Shown piece by piece: positions 44,593-56,242 of a DNA stretch of 64,000 bases; within the stretch, counting starts at the first letter, position 1, and every line of letters begins with the position of its first letter. Both the position numbers and the translations under genes were made by a program. Origin of the DNA: Mesomycoplasma ovipneumoniae (GTDB taxonomy: Bacteria; Bacillota_I; Bacilli_A; Mycoplasmatales; Metamycoplasmataceae). The notes under the pieces were generated by a model, which saw nothing but the letters and a program-made list of their open reading frames with translations, searched no databases and was not told the origin of the DNA. The stretch is from contig NZ_CP079199.1 in the NCBI RefSeq assembly GCF_024758565.1, positions 921,501 to 985,500 of the forward strand, given 5' to 3'.

Positions 44593-47004
44593 ATGAAAAT
44601 GTCAAAAAATAAACTATTTAAGGTCTTCACTTTACTATCGTTTTTAGCAATACCAATTTTTTCAGGTCTTATTTCATCGACACTTTCATCAGAATCTAAC
44701 AAAACTGGTAATTTTACAAATACTTTTGCTAATAAAATTAATTACGACAACAAATTATCAAAATCACAAGAAGATCTTACTGGTTTTAAGCAAAAAAATA
44801 AAAAAATATTTAGTAGAAAATCTAATCAAAAATTCACAGCTTTTTCATTACTAAAATCTAGTAATGTGGAAAATGTTTTAAATGCTGAAAATGTAGATAT
44901 TAAAATATTTTTAGATTTAATTGATACAAACAATAATTCTTTAAGTGAGAATGTTGAATATTATCAAACTAAAAACAATGAATATTTAAAACAAATAACT
45001 TCGCTCTTTGAAGAAAATAATATAAAAATAAATAGTAGCTATGTAAGCAAATTGTCACCAATAATATGGATTAATATTAATTCACTCGCTGAAAAAAAAT
45101 CCCTCGAATTATTAGAAAAACTAGATTTTGTTTCATTAGTAATTAATAATATAGAAAATACGACAAACCCAGATTCACTCCCGACTTATTCTGCTAAATC
45201 TTTAAACCAAGAAGCTAAACCCAAAATTTTTTACGATAACTTACACCATGCCGCCTACTATTATGCATATTTAAGAAATACCAAAGATTATTTTACAAAA
45301 GAAAAGGAAATAGTTGATTATAAGTCTACAAGAGATAATAAGTACGAAAAAGTCGGAGTAGTTGAAGTAGGTATGAGCGGCACCTATGATGAAAGCGATT
45401 GACTCAAAGCTCAAATTCCCAAATATTTGGTTAATTACTACAATATTGGTCGCGCTGATTCAAAAAAAACTAATGAAAATCAAAATGATCACGCCAGTTT
45501 GGTTTCTGGAATAATAGTAGGAAAGAGCGGATTTGCATTTAATACTGATTTGCATCTCGCAAATTTGGGTGAAGTAGGATCGTTTGATTCCCCTGTTTGA
45601 ATGTCAATTTTTGAAAAACTAATAATTGAAAAAGGAGTTAGAGTAATAAACCATAGCTATGGATTTAATTTCATACATGAAAAAGACGTTGATGCTAATT
45701 TCAAAGATATCTATGGTAATAATTCTTCTCTGTTAAAAAACTCTGTCTCTCGATATATTGATCATCTTTATTATTTGGATTTCCTATCAAGAAAATATGG
45801 TGTTATAAATATTTTTGCTGCCGGAAATGAATATGATGATAGATTAAAAAAACATGATAATAGACTAATAAACAATAATAATCCTGATCCTGAAAAAGAA
45901 TATGGTTACATATCTGGGTATGCTAATGCAATAAATTCTATTGTTGTTGGCTCTAGTTTTGGTACAAAAGAAAACTTCTATGCAAGTATTTTTAGTAATA
46001 GATTATTGCCAAAAGCTCTAAGAGACTTGCCTAAACCGCTCATAGTTGCCCCAGGCGAGAATATAGTTGGGCTATCTGATCAAAAATCACCAGAATCAGG
46101 AACTAGTTTTTCTGCGCCAATTGTAACCGGTATAGTCTCAACCATAATTGGTTCAAATCCTTATTTATTTAATGATAAAAATATTATTCCAGCAATAAAG
46201 AGTGTATTGTCTTCATCTGCGGTAGATAGCAAATTTGATTATAAAGGTATAAAGAATTTTGTTGAATCTACAAAAAAAGAAAATGAAAAACAAAACACAT
46301 GGTCTTCGATTGATAATTACATAGAAGATTCTAGCAAAGCCCGATATTTGCAAAATTATGAAAATGAGCACGAATCTAAGCCAAATGGTTTTGATACAGC
46401 AGTTGGGGCAGGACAAATTAATTTCGCTAATATACAAAAGGCAATAGAAACTTTAAAAACTTTTTCTGTATCATTTCAAAACACTGATGAATATGTTTAT
46501 GTATTACCAGAAATAAAATTAAATCAAGGAAAGAAAATAAAAGCTTCACTTGCTTGAGCTTTTAACGCAGGATTAACAAAACCCCTAGGTAAATATGAAT
46601 CTCCCCTTAATACGTGGTACAATAATTTACTAACATTTGGTTTATCATATGTTGCTGATAAAATCATAGAATCAGCATATAATAAAGCTGTACAATCAAA
46701 ATTTGAAAAAGAATATCATCCTAAACATCCTGATGAATGATTAAATAGAGAAACTCTCCTTAATAAACAAAAAAATAGATTGCTTAGTAATTATGATTTA
46801 AAATTGCAAAAAAAGGTGGGGAACAATTGGCAAAACATCGATTTAAATTCTGGTTCTTCAGGATCTTCGAACGTTGAGTTAATAAGATATTCAGCAGAAG
46901 AATCAGGGGTATACCGAATCCTGGTAAAGAAAACTAGTTCTTCTCTTTTTAAAGAATCGGTAGATGATAATTTGGCGGTTTCATATGTTATACAAGAAAA
47001 TTAA
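44593..47004 (+). CDS. Subtilisin-like (S8) serine protease, secreted or anchored
   Basis: An 803-residue protein with an N-terminal signal/anchor (LLSFLAIPIFSGLISS, residues ~15-30). The S8 fold spans about 250-560: His300 in NDHASLVSGI, oxyanion Asn412 in IFAAGNE and Ser505 in SGTSFSAPIVTGI are all in place. At the catalytic-Asp position the sequence is VGVVEVGMSG, with Glu258 in place of the usual Asp. Either the enzyme uses Glu or its Asp lies elsewhere. The C-terminal ~240 residues form a domain ending in an EESGVYRILV-like beta segment resembling accessory domains of other subtilases. It is followed, with overlap, by two paralogous membrane-anchored proteins. Confidence 0.88.
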
Positions 47005-48418
47005 AATATTTTTTATAGTAACTATGTTAGCAACTCCTTGGTTACTTCCTATAATTATTCTTGCAGTTCAAAATTTTTCTTTTGGACATAAAGCAAATTT
47101 TTCTAGTCAACATCCACAAAAACCTATTATTTGAGTCGATGATAGCGATGGTCTAATTAAATCAAATATTTTTTCATATAATCATTTACTAAGTATTGAC
47201 AGCAAAAAAAGACCTTGAATTCAAAACTCTAAATGAAAAATGACTTTTCTACAAAATCCTGAAGAAATTCAAGAAATAGTAAAGAAATATTTATATTTTC
47301 AAGAACAAAATTTTGTCAATAATTGAAATGATAAAACAACTAAAAATTTAACAAGTTTTTTTGCTAATCAATATAATAATAAAAAGAATGAATTTAGCTT
47401 TAAAGAATTAAAATTAAATTCGTTTTCTGATAGATTTGACAATTTATTTTCTAATAATTTTTTAATAATCGAAGATTTTGACGATTATTTGGATTTTTTT
47501 AAAGAATTTGAAGACGAGCAAGAATTTGAAAGAAAAAATTTAAATAAAGATTTCTTTGATAATAACATATTTCTAGTTTATGTAAAAGACGAGACAAATG
47601 TTGTTCCTATTTTTAATAAAACAAGTCTAGAAACTAATTTATCACCAATAGGTCTAATTACCTATAAGAATCAAAATTTAATTATTTCAATAGATCAAAA
47701 ATTTTCAAATTATTTAAAAGAAAATTCTTCTTCTACTAGTAAAACACGCGAAAGGTTCCGAATTTTCTATAAATCAATTCCTAAAAATTCTTATAATAAA
47801 TCATATCCGCTATCTTCAATAAAAATTAACGATATAGAAGATTTGGTTTTGTATAATTCGCTAGACAAAACATCAGCAGAGTTTAGTAATTTTTTGGATT
47901 TTATTAATAAAAAAAACACAATTTTGTCAAGAAAAAATTTGAAAAAAAATAGATTTTATGCATCACAAATTGATAAAAACATATCTAATTTAAGTGAAAA
48001 TAAAATATTTTCAAACTTTAGCGAAGTAAAAGACTTGATAAATAACAAAAATTTATTGAAAAATGAGCATTGAAAAAGCGAATTTCACCTATCAAATTTA
48101 TTTATCCCCATAAAAACACAGGACAAAACATACAAATTTAATAGCTTCATCTTGCAAAAACAACAATTAAAAGAGATTTTTAAAGATGAAATAGTTTATT
48201 GAGAATTTGATAAAAATTCCAAAAAAGTTTTAATTTATACTTTAAATTACAAAGATATTTTCCAACAAGTTGCAAAACAACCTGAAAACTTTAATTTTGA
48301 TAACTTGTTACAATTTGAAAAAATTGATATTGGTGATATTGATGTTCAAGAAATTGAAATAAAAAAATTGAATTCCATCGAAGATTTCAATAATTTATAC
48401 AATAAAACAGTGGTGTAA
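46985..48418 (+). CDS. Membrane-anchored protein, first of two paralogues
   Basis: A 477-residue protein with an N-terminal membrane segment (FIVTMLATPWLLPIIILAV, residues ~10-28) and then a charged, Asn/Asp/Phe-rich domain outside. It shares a clear pattern with the next gene: IEDLVLYN near the middle, a FLxFxxKK block, RFYAS/RLYAN, ILKKQ or ILQKQ, EKIDIG and the ending FNNLYN. The start overlaps the protease end by 20 nt; ATG 46985 has no strong ribosome site and may depend on coupling. Function unknown; probably a partner or substrate of the protease. Confidence 0.75.
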
Positions 48419-48420
48419 GT

Positions 48421-49881
48421 ATGAAACAAAAAGCAAAAAAAATTTTTTATAGTTCTTTGTTATTAACAAACTTTGTAGCTGCTGGGGTTGTTTCTACAAT
48501 TTTGATCATTAATTATATAAGTCCTAAAAAATCACAAACACTTAGTTTTCAGGATGTGTCCGATGCTGAAAATAAATTTTTTACTAGCAACACTAAGCCT
48601 GAGGGTTTTTCTAATCCGGCAGACAATCATTGATTTACTTCGCAATATTGATCAGATTTGCTTCAAAAAAATCCAGAAAGAGCTAACCAATTACGGCAAA
48701 AATATCCATCTTTTGAAAACAACTTGTTCAAAAACTCCGATAACAATTTTCCCCTTATTAAATTAAGTAGCTTTTTTCGCTCTGAATTTAAGAAAAATAA
48801 TGACACATTAGAATTTGACGATATAACTGATCAAGGCGTATGAAAAGATAAAAAAATTATTAATAATTTTGTGATTTTAAAAAACTACAATGACTTTTTT
48901 TCATTTTTTTCAAAGATAAAAAACGATAATTTTTACAAAAGAGTACTACAAACACCTGATTTTTTTGAAAAAAAGTCAATTATTGCTTATGTTCGACCAA
49001 TCTGAAATTATCAAGATTTATCTTTTACATCAAAAGCTAAAAAACCATTTTTTAATCCAAATCATACTTTTTTTGAGCCAAATAATCCCGATAATGTTGG
49101 GATTATGTCGTTTGACTCAAAATTGGAAAAATTTTTTACTACCGGTCTTAAATATAACGAAATTATTGATCCTTTAATAGTTAATAATCCGGTTGTTTCG
49201 ATTATTGATTCAGATTTTTATACTAAAAAATTTAATATTTATTACAAAATTATAGACAAATCTATTGGAAATAGTTTTAATCCTAAATTGGACATTCATA
49301 TTAACAGAATCGAAGATCTTGTACTTTATAATAACATTGTTCGTGATAATGATTCTTCAAAATTCAAAGAATTTCTTTTAAAAAAACAGGAAATTTTAGA
49401 TAAAAATAACCTAAAAAGCACAAGATTATATGCAAATTCAAACAAAAAACAACTAGAAAACCTAAAATTTTTTTCAACATTAGAAGAAACAAAAAACCTA
49501 ATTGTATCAATGCAAGATTCAATAAATTCTGAATGAGGTGGTGCATTTGTTCCTTCAAAACTTTTTATTCCAACAGAAGATAATTCCGAAGTTTTTAATA
49601 AATTTATTTTAAAAAAACAAGATGCAAAAAAAATTTTTGATGACGAAATTTTGTATTGAAAAGTTGATGAACAAGCTAAAAAAATAAAAATTTACACTTT
49701 TAATTATAAGGATTTGTTCCCTAATTTTGCAACAGAACCTCAAAATTTTAAAATTGAAAATTTAGAAAAACTTGAAAAAATTGATATTGGAAATACAACA
49801 ATAACGCAAATTGAATTTTCTAAAATTGAAACACTAGACCAATTCAATAATTTATATAATCAAATAATAACTGAGAAATAA
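48421..49881 (+). CDS. Membrane-anchored protein, second of two paralogues
   Basis: A 486-residue paralogue of the preceding product, 2 nt downstream. Membrane segment around residues 10-33 (SLLLTNFVAAGVVSTILIIN). Shared marks include RIEDLVLYNN, FLLKKQEILDKNNLKSTRLY, FILKKQDAKKIFDDEILYWK, LEKIDIGNT and FNNLYNQ. The overall identity looks moderate, so the duplication is old. No enzymatic motif was seen. Both genes probably act with the upstream subtilase. Confidence 0.78.
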
Positions 49882-49898
49882 TATTAAAACCTTAATAA

Positions 49899-49966
49899 TT
49901 AGAAAAAATTCAGACAACTAGTTTCTAGCTATGATTTTGACTTTGACTCTTGTTAATTTTTTCTAA
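49899..49966. repeat. Hairpin repeat copy 2 after the subtilase locus
   Basis: TTAGAAAAAATT (49899-49910) and AATTTTTTCTAA (49955-49966) are a perfect 12-bp inverted repeat. The loop is homologous, in inverse orientation, to the loop at 34972-35017. It lies 18 nt past the last stop, so it may act as a terminator. Confidence 0.55.
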
Positions 49967-50062
49967 CATTTTATTTTGAAAAATCTGAAAAGATAATTTA
50001 TCTCAAATAAAAACTTGGCCTTTTATTTGGCAAGCAATAGTTACATTTTCAAATTTTGACCT

Positions 50063-50630
50063 TCTAAGCTCCCAGTTTGATGGCAAAAATTCACTTTTAG
50101 TGAATATAAATATGCAAAAATACCTGTAAATCCGGGTTTTTAACAGTAAAACTTTAATTTTTATTAGTTCAAAATTAACCTTTTGCAAAAAAAAAAAAAA
50201 ATACTTGGTACAAGAAAAAATTATGTTATAATAACACTCACTAAGAATCATTAATAAATTTTGATATTGAATTAGGGGGGATTAGTTATGTTTTTTGCAT
50301 GATAAAATTAGAAAATGCGAATTATCCATTATATTTTTAAATATGATGGAATGCCTTAAATTTACCCGTTTAGAAATCTATAAATTTAGGGCTTTTAATT
50401 ATTGTTCTTTCAAAACTTCACATATTTTTTTAGGCTCAATTTAAATAAAAACGAGTTTTCTATTTACATTGAGTTTAAATAGTAGTTGAATTTTTCTTTC
50501 ATGAGTGTTAGATTTAAAATTTAGTGTTTTTTCTTGATAGTTATTTTTCCTGAGTTTGCCAAAAAGTTAAAAAAGTCCCTAAAACATGACACTTTTTTAA
50601 GATTATCTCATCAAACTGCGAAACTGGGAT
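50063..50630 (+). mobile_element. TIR element copy 5, inverse orientation
   Basis: Both ends are present: CTCCCAGTTTGATGGC on the left (right-arm end) and CTCATCAAACTGCGAAACTG on the right (left-arm end). The core reads on the plus strand: poly-A (about 50187-50200), TATAAT 50227-50232, TTAGGGGGGATT, ATG 50288 (frame M-F-F-A-W then stop), and hairpins GCCTTAAATTTA/TAAATTTAGGGC and CCATTATATTT/AAATATGATGG. The CATGAGTGTTAGATTTAAAA and TTCTTGATAGTTATTTTTCC segment in the right part corresponds to the left arm of copy 3. Confidence 0.78.
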
Positions 50631-50814
50631 TTATTTTTGTCTTCAACTGTCGATTTGAATTGTTTCGTTTTGACACATTTTTAGAACAGCCTAAAACCAA
50701 CATACTAATTTATAATTTATCTAATTAATTTATCTAATTTTACATTTTTTTGCATTGTCTCATTTTTTATAGTAAAATTTATCTCATGAACAATTAGAAA
50801 GGGTGACCCTGATT

Positions 50815-52908
50815 ATGAGATTGAGCATTTTACCAAGAGTTTCAAAACGAAAACAAACAATTTTATTAGCAACAACTCCTGCAATAATTGCAACTTTAGT
50901 CATTGGATTGTCCCAACAATTAAATCCTTATACAGGTGAAATTCCTAGACCTCAAATAGTTTTTTCTCCCCAAGACAGAAATGAAATTCTGAAAGAACCA
51001 GAAAAACCAGTGCAAACTGAAATCGCAAAACCGGAAGTTACTAAAATAGATGTTCCCAAACCAGTAGAAGTAGAAACACCAAAACCAGAACCAAAACCAG
51101 TCACATCAACTCCTAAAAAAGCAATAATAGCACCGATAAATCAACCTAGAGTTGAACCTAGACCAATCCCTCGTGAGGAACCAAAAGTAATTAGTCCATC
51201 ACAAACACAAGTAAATTCCAATCTTGAAAGATTAAAAGCAATTGCACTAGCGCGATATAGCCAAGCAATCGATAATTCAATCAAAGAAGCAAAAGCAAAA
51301 ATTGCTGGATTTCAACAAGAAATTGACGAAATTAACCGTATTTATGACAACCATTTTGACGATCCGCGCTACAATCGTGATCTTAGATCAACTAAAGTTG
51401 AGTGAGAAAATTTTCGTATCCAAAAATTACGAACTTTTATTGGTTCAAATGCGCCTGCATATCAACTCGAGCGTACCCAAAGCGATCTAAAAATACTTGA
51501 GCAGTTAAAACAAACAAAAAAATCATTTAATCAAGAAGAAATTAAAATGCTTTTGCGCGGAATGTTGCCTTCTGTTGATTCACCCTATGTTTGGGGTTAT
51601 GAAAATGAATCTGATAATCCTGTGCTAAATCGACTAAAAGAAGCAAATAAAAAACGGCTAATAAATATTCCCTCATGAGCTTCTCGGACTCCTGGAACAA
51701 TTTCTGACCTTAGTTATGAAGGTTGAGACCGAAGTGATATTTCTAGTCAATTTAGCGGAATTGATAATTCACTAGGAAATTCAGTAAAAGTTTATAATTA
51801 TACCCCTAATGATAAAAATGAGGACAGAGCAAGTCGTCAACCACTCAAAGTTATTGTCCTTGATGCTAATGACAATGATGCATTTAAAAAATTTCAGGAA
51901 ATTTTAACAAAAGTAATCCAAAAAGATAATAAAATTCAAGCTATTGTTCTAAAAAATGTCGGCGATAAAAATTCAAACCAAAACGTTGAGAATATTTTAA
52001 GTTCAATTCCATCTTCTATTAAAAAGTTAACACTTTTCCTTGATAATTACAATGCAACAGCTAATTTACGTCCTTTAGAAAAAATCAAACTTGATGAACT
52101 TGAACTCTATTCAAATATTGATGCATTATCAGATAACTGGTCAATTAATCCAAATGCACTAAAAAACATTGACTATATTAGTTTTGATTATAATAATGCC
52201 GCAACTTTTCATAAAAATCATCCTAGTGAAAAAATACCTGGGTCAATTGTTTTTAGCACTTTAGCCTGAGATGCTCATGATACAATTCAAACTGTCGATG
52301 AAGGTCTTTCAATTGTTTTTGATTCAAAAGTTTATCAGCGAATTTTCCAAGGATCTCACGGTGGTAAAGGCGGTCGTCCTGTTAATCTTGATTTTTCACG
52401 AGCAAAAAACATCAAATCACTCAAAGGTTTAAGTCTTGAAAAATACGATAAAATCTGAAATGAACATGTTAAAAATTGAAAAGAAGATCCTTATGCAAAG
52501 GATGATTTTACCGGATTTCGTCCGATAAAATTTAAAAAGTTAATTTTTGGTCTTGATCAAGCCAACAATTTTGTTGCAAAATGAGACGATTTTAACGGCG
52601 GACAATTAAGTTCGCGATTAACCTTTGACGAACCAGGCGGAGCTCAAATTGAGTTTCGCGATAATAGCGGTGCCCAAACTTCAAGTCCAATAGCCATTTT
52701 TTTATCCGGAACGCCCAGCGGTGATGCGATAACCGAAATTAACGCTTTTATTAGAGCAGCAAATTCACGTAGTTTATTAGTAAATCATCTTTATGTTGAA
52801 AATGAATCAGTTTTAAAACAGGTTGGCTCACAAATTGGTTTTGTTCAAGTTTCAGTTAAAAGTGCTGGACAAAACAGCGTTGAATCTGGATTCTTAGGAG
52901 AAGTATAA
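50815..52908 (+). CDS. Immunoglobulin-binding protein MIB
   Basis: A 697-residue surface protein of the mycoplasma Ig-binding (putative immunoglobulin-blocking virulence protein) family. A membrane anchor lies near residues 17-35 (TILLATTPAIIATLVIGLS), then a Pro/Glu/Lys-rich stalk (repeats like EVETPKPEPKPV) to about 120, a helical arm, and a large C-terminal region with leucine-rich-like strands that grips antibody Fv in characterised homologues. The directly following gene is the matching protease (MIP), 1 nt away. ATG 50815 was preferred over the in-frame GTG 50803, as GAAAGGG lies 50796-50803. Confidence 0.88.
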
Positions 52909-52909
52909 A

Positions 52910-55300
52910 ATGAAAATTAAATTTTTATTTCCACTTTTATCTGTTCCATTTTTTGCAATCGCTTGTGGTAGCAACCAACAGCAAAAACTACCTTCAGAAC
53001 AAAATCAGCAAAGTCAAAAAAGCACTCAACCTGAAGAAAATTTTACAAATTCGCCTGAAACACAGTTAGTTTTACAAAAAATTGACGCAAATTTTGAATC
53101 ACTTTTTGGTCAAAAATCAGAAAATGAGTTTAAAAAATTCATTTCCGAATCACAAAAGTCAGTTTTACAACTTATTGATAATAATGTTAAAGATTTAGGC
53201 AAAAAACAGGAAAAAATTAGTCAAATTAACAATATTTTTAGCGCTCTAGAAAAAATTGCAAAACAAACTCAATACGATCTTGAAGCTCAAAGATCAACAG
53301 CAACACTAACCTTAGGCGCGCTAAAAGATATTTTTAAAGAAGAAAAACCAGCCAATCAGCAGCCGCCTCAAAACCCCCAAAATCCTCAAACATCAGAAGA
53401 ACGTGATAAAAAAATTGCTGAATTAATTAGTAATTCTCGTCCTTCTGGTCAAAATTTTAGTCGTTTTTCCAATGATGGCAAGCGCACAATTTTGGATCAA
53501 TACGAAAATGATTTTCCCGAAAAAGAATGAGATTGGTATCGTATAAATTCAACTTTTAGCGGTGGTGGAATTGGTTTTGGATCTACAAGTGAACTTGAAA
53601 AAAGGCCCGAAAATTTTCCAAAACAAAAGCCTGAAACTATTGCAAAATTAAATCAAAAAGCAAAAGAATCAAACCAACCTTTATTTGAAAACGCACAATT
53701 TCGCCTTTTTTCCTTACCTGTTTTTGACGATAATGGAAATATAAATAAAATAAAATTCAATACTTATGAGGCAGGATTTAAAACACCGGCTTGATGAAAA
53801 TCTAGCGAAAATTCTGACTATACTTTTGGTGGCCCAAATCGACTTGGTTTGCCAAGAAAAATTGTTTCTGAGGATTATAGGAAATTAATTCCAAATGTTG
53901 TTTCAATAAAAATCGAAAATTTAGTCGCACATGAAGCCCACCCAAGTCATAATAACAATCCATTAACGCGCACAAATTTTTCCTTTGGAACCTTAGGAAT
54001 TTTAGACTACCAAATTCCGCAAAATTCATCCTATCCACTAAAATGATTCTTTTTAACTAATGCCCACGTGGCAAATAATTTGCAAATCGCCAACGATTTT
54101 GACAAAGATAAACATTATGGCCGTGATTTTTCAAATTATAATGATTCTGATCTTCGTTTAAATACACAAAGTATAACTCTTACAAAATTAAAACAAACCG
54201 TTCCTTTGAATACAATTTTGCCAACCTCTAGAGGAGCAAACTCTGAAGATGAGTATTATAACACAGTTAAACTTGATATCAAAGAAAACAATGGTAAAAT
54301 TTACAATAACGGCTTAGAATCTCCAGAATTACCAGGACTTAACGACCAAACAAAAGTCCGCCAAAAACCAACCCAAAGTATGAATGTTAGAACTATTTTA
54401 ATGGGCTCTGATGTTTTTAAATTCAAACCTAGCGATTTTAGTGATCAACAAGATCTCCAGAATGTTGATGAATTTCTTGATTTTGCAATTATTGAAATAA
54501 ATTTCAATAATGAGGCCGAAGCTAAACAAATTACTGAAGAATTTTATAATAATCACAAGCAAAATTCGTTAAAAATTTCTGAATTTAATCCGTTTAATTC
54601 AGATCAATATTCAAATCTAGAAAAAACCCCTTTTTATAGTTTAGGCTACCCAGGTTCAAAAGGCGACCCTACTATTTCTCAAAACGATTATCCAACCGAT
54701 TTTGCACTAAAAGATTACAGCGTTTCGCCTTGGATTAATAAAAATTTCCGTCTTTTTAATTCTAGAAACCAAAATGACCCTTTAATTAATGGCGGTTCGG
54801 AATTTGCTTGGTCAAGATCTTACCGCAGTTTTGTAAATATTCCCGGAATTAGCGATTATTTTATAACTGCACCAGTATTGGCTAAATCTTTTACAAAACT
54901 TGATTATTTTGACCAAACCGATAAAAAACGTAAATCCAAAAAATATTTAAATGGTGGTCTTGGAACTGTTATTGATAATTATACTGCAAGCGGTGGTTTG
55001 TCTGGTAGTCCTGTTTTCTTTAAAGATGGTCGACTTTATTCTGTTGTTTATGCCTCAGACTCGCAAGCTTCGGCAAATTTAACATTAAATTTGCGTTCTT
55101 ATGGCTATGATTATAAAGGTTATTATGGCAAATATAATCTTCCTAAATATGATTTAATTTATGGCGATTCTTCTAGCGATGCTCAGCAACAAAAATCTTA
55201 TTGAAAAGCCTTATCTGAACTTTATAAAAATGAAAGTGATTTTAAAACTAATTTATTTCCTGAAGGTCTAAGCAAACAAAAAGATGTTTTTGCAAAATAG
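52910..55300 (+). CDS. Immunoglobulin-cleaving serine protease MIP
   Basis: A 796-residue lipoprotein (FFAIAC, Cys at residue 19) of the DUF31 / mycoplasma immunoglobulin protease family. After a Gln/Ser/Pro-rich segment, the trypsin-like triad appears as His386 (LTNAHVANN), Asp524 (EFLDFAIIEI) and Ser698 (SGGLSGSPVF). In known systems MIB captures IgG and presents it to MIP, which cleaves the VH domain. All three catalytic residues are intact, so an active enzyme is likely. One pair only is present here, whereas several species carry multiple tandem pairs. Confidence 0.92.
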
Positions 55301-55320
55301 CTTTAAAATAAAGCTATTCC

Positions 55321-55363
55321 CAAATCAAAAATATAAAGGCAATAAACAGATATTTTTGATTTG
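55321..55363. terminator. Perfect 14-bp inverted repeat after MIP
   Basis: CAAATCAAAAATAT / ATATTTTTGATTTG with a 15-nt loop, 21 nt after the MIP stop. No T run follows directly, but a second GC stem (55370-55398) with a T run is close by, so this may help end the transcript or protect it. Confidence 0.55.
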
Positions 55364-55369
55364 TGAAAA

Positions 55370-55398
55370 CCCCTTTGAGTTTTAACCAAAGGGGTTTT
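55370..55398 (+). terminator. Terminator after MIP, shared with copy 4
   Basis: CCCCTTT / AAAGGGG stem with TTTTTT, nearly identical in sequence to 24821-24849. It is the left edge of TIR copy 6. Confidence 0.8.
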
Positions 55399-55917
55399 TT
55401 ATTATTTTAAAATTAGCCTTTTGAAAAAAAAAAAAAAAAATGTTTGGTCTAAAATAAAATTATGCTATAATAATCTTCACTAAGAATAAATTAATAAATT
55501 TTGATATTGAATTAAGGGGGAATCAGTTATGTTTTTTGTTTAAAAAAATTAGAAAATGCGAATTTTCCGTTATATTTTTAAATATGATGGAATGCCTTAA
55601 ATTTGACCGTTTAGAAATCTACAAATTTATGGCTTTTAATTATTGTTCTTTCAAAACTTCATATATTTTTTTAGGCTCAATGTAAGTAAAAACGAGTTTT
55701 CTATTTACATTGAGTTTAAATAGTAGTTATATTTTTTTAGGATTTTTGCCAGTGTTTTGAACTAAAAAAGCAGTTTAAAAATCCATAATTTTGCTTTTTA
55801 AGTTAAAATTTCAGCTTTTTTAGTTTGCTTTATTTGATTAGTAACTAGATTTTTTCTATCGTGAGTGTTAGATTTAAAATTCTGTGTTTTTCCCTGATAG
55901 TTATTTTCCTTGAGTTT
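55399..55917 (+). mobile_element. TIR element copy 6, left end truncated
   Basis: The core in plus orientation: poly-A (about 55424-55440), TATAAT 55466-55471, TTAAGGGGGAAT, ATG 55529 (frame M-F-F-V then stop), GCC-TAAATTTG/CAAATTTATGGC stem with one mismatch, and TTATATTTTTAAATATGATG. The right part reaches CTTGAGTTTTTAGGCAC via TTCAGCTTTTTTAGTTTGCT and ATCGTGAGTGTTAGATTTAA, corresponding to the long left arm of copy 3. The left CATCAAACTG end is missing and is replaced by the terminator, as in copy 4. Confidence 0.72.
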
Positions 55918-56012
55918 TTAGGCACTTTTTTAGATCTTATAAAATTAAATATTTATAGTTTTTATAAAATCCTGACCAGCAAGGATAAATTTTACTATTT
56001 AATAAAAGCAAA
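55918..56012. other. Short spacer between TIR copy 6 and the ABC operon
   Basis: Nothing recognised: AT-rich, no open frame, no stem of note. Confidence 0.4.
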
Positions 56013-56050
56013 AATAAAAAAAATTCCAAACAATTAAATGTTTGGAATTG
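56013..56050 (-). terminator. Terminator of the minus-strand ABC operon
   Basis: AATTCCAAACA / TGTTTGGAATT perfect stem; read on the minus strand it ends in a long T run. 22 nt after the stop of the 55-aa protein. Confidence 0.85.
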
Positions 56051-56071
56051 TTGTTTAAATTTGTACTTATT

Positions 56072-56239
56072 TTACAAAAAGCCGTCTAAAAATGCTTGCT
56101 GGAAAAAATAGATAATTGCTCAAAAAGTTAAAGCAGTAAAACCCAAACCAACAATAACTGAAGCTCAAACAAATGATGATTGTAATTTAAGTCCGATTTT
56201 TTCTTTATTTTTCTTAAAAAAAATTTTCAATTTAGTCAT
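56072..56239 (-). CDS. Small single-helix membrane protein
   Basis: A 55-residue protein: a basic N-terminus (KLKIFFKKNKEK), then one long membrane helix (WASVIVGLGFTALTFWAIIY) and a short tail. It is the last gene of the ABC importer operon, 3 nt after the second permease, and is followed by a strong terminator. No family recognised; a small accessory subunit of the transporter is a reasonable guess. Confidence 0.7.
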
Positions 56240-56242
56240 ATT

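Noticed and set aside
48554..49177. Alternative frames inside the second paralogue of the subtilase locus
   Set aside because: The main frame is continuous from 48421 to 49881 and clearly homologous to its neighbour.
50003..50251. 82-codon minus-strand frame across the left end of TIR copy 5
   Set aside because: It spans the element boundary, and the related frame at 15541 in copy 3 runs through poly-T; composition only.
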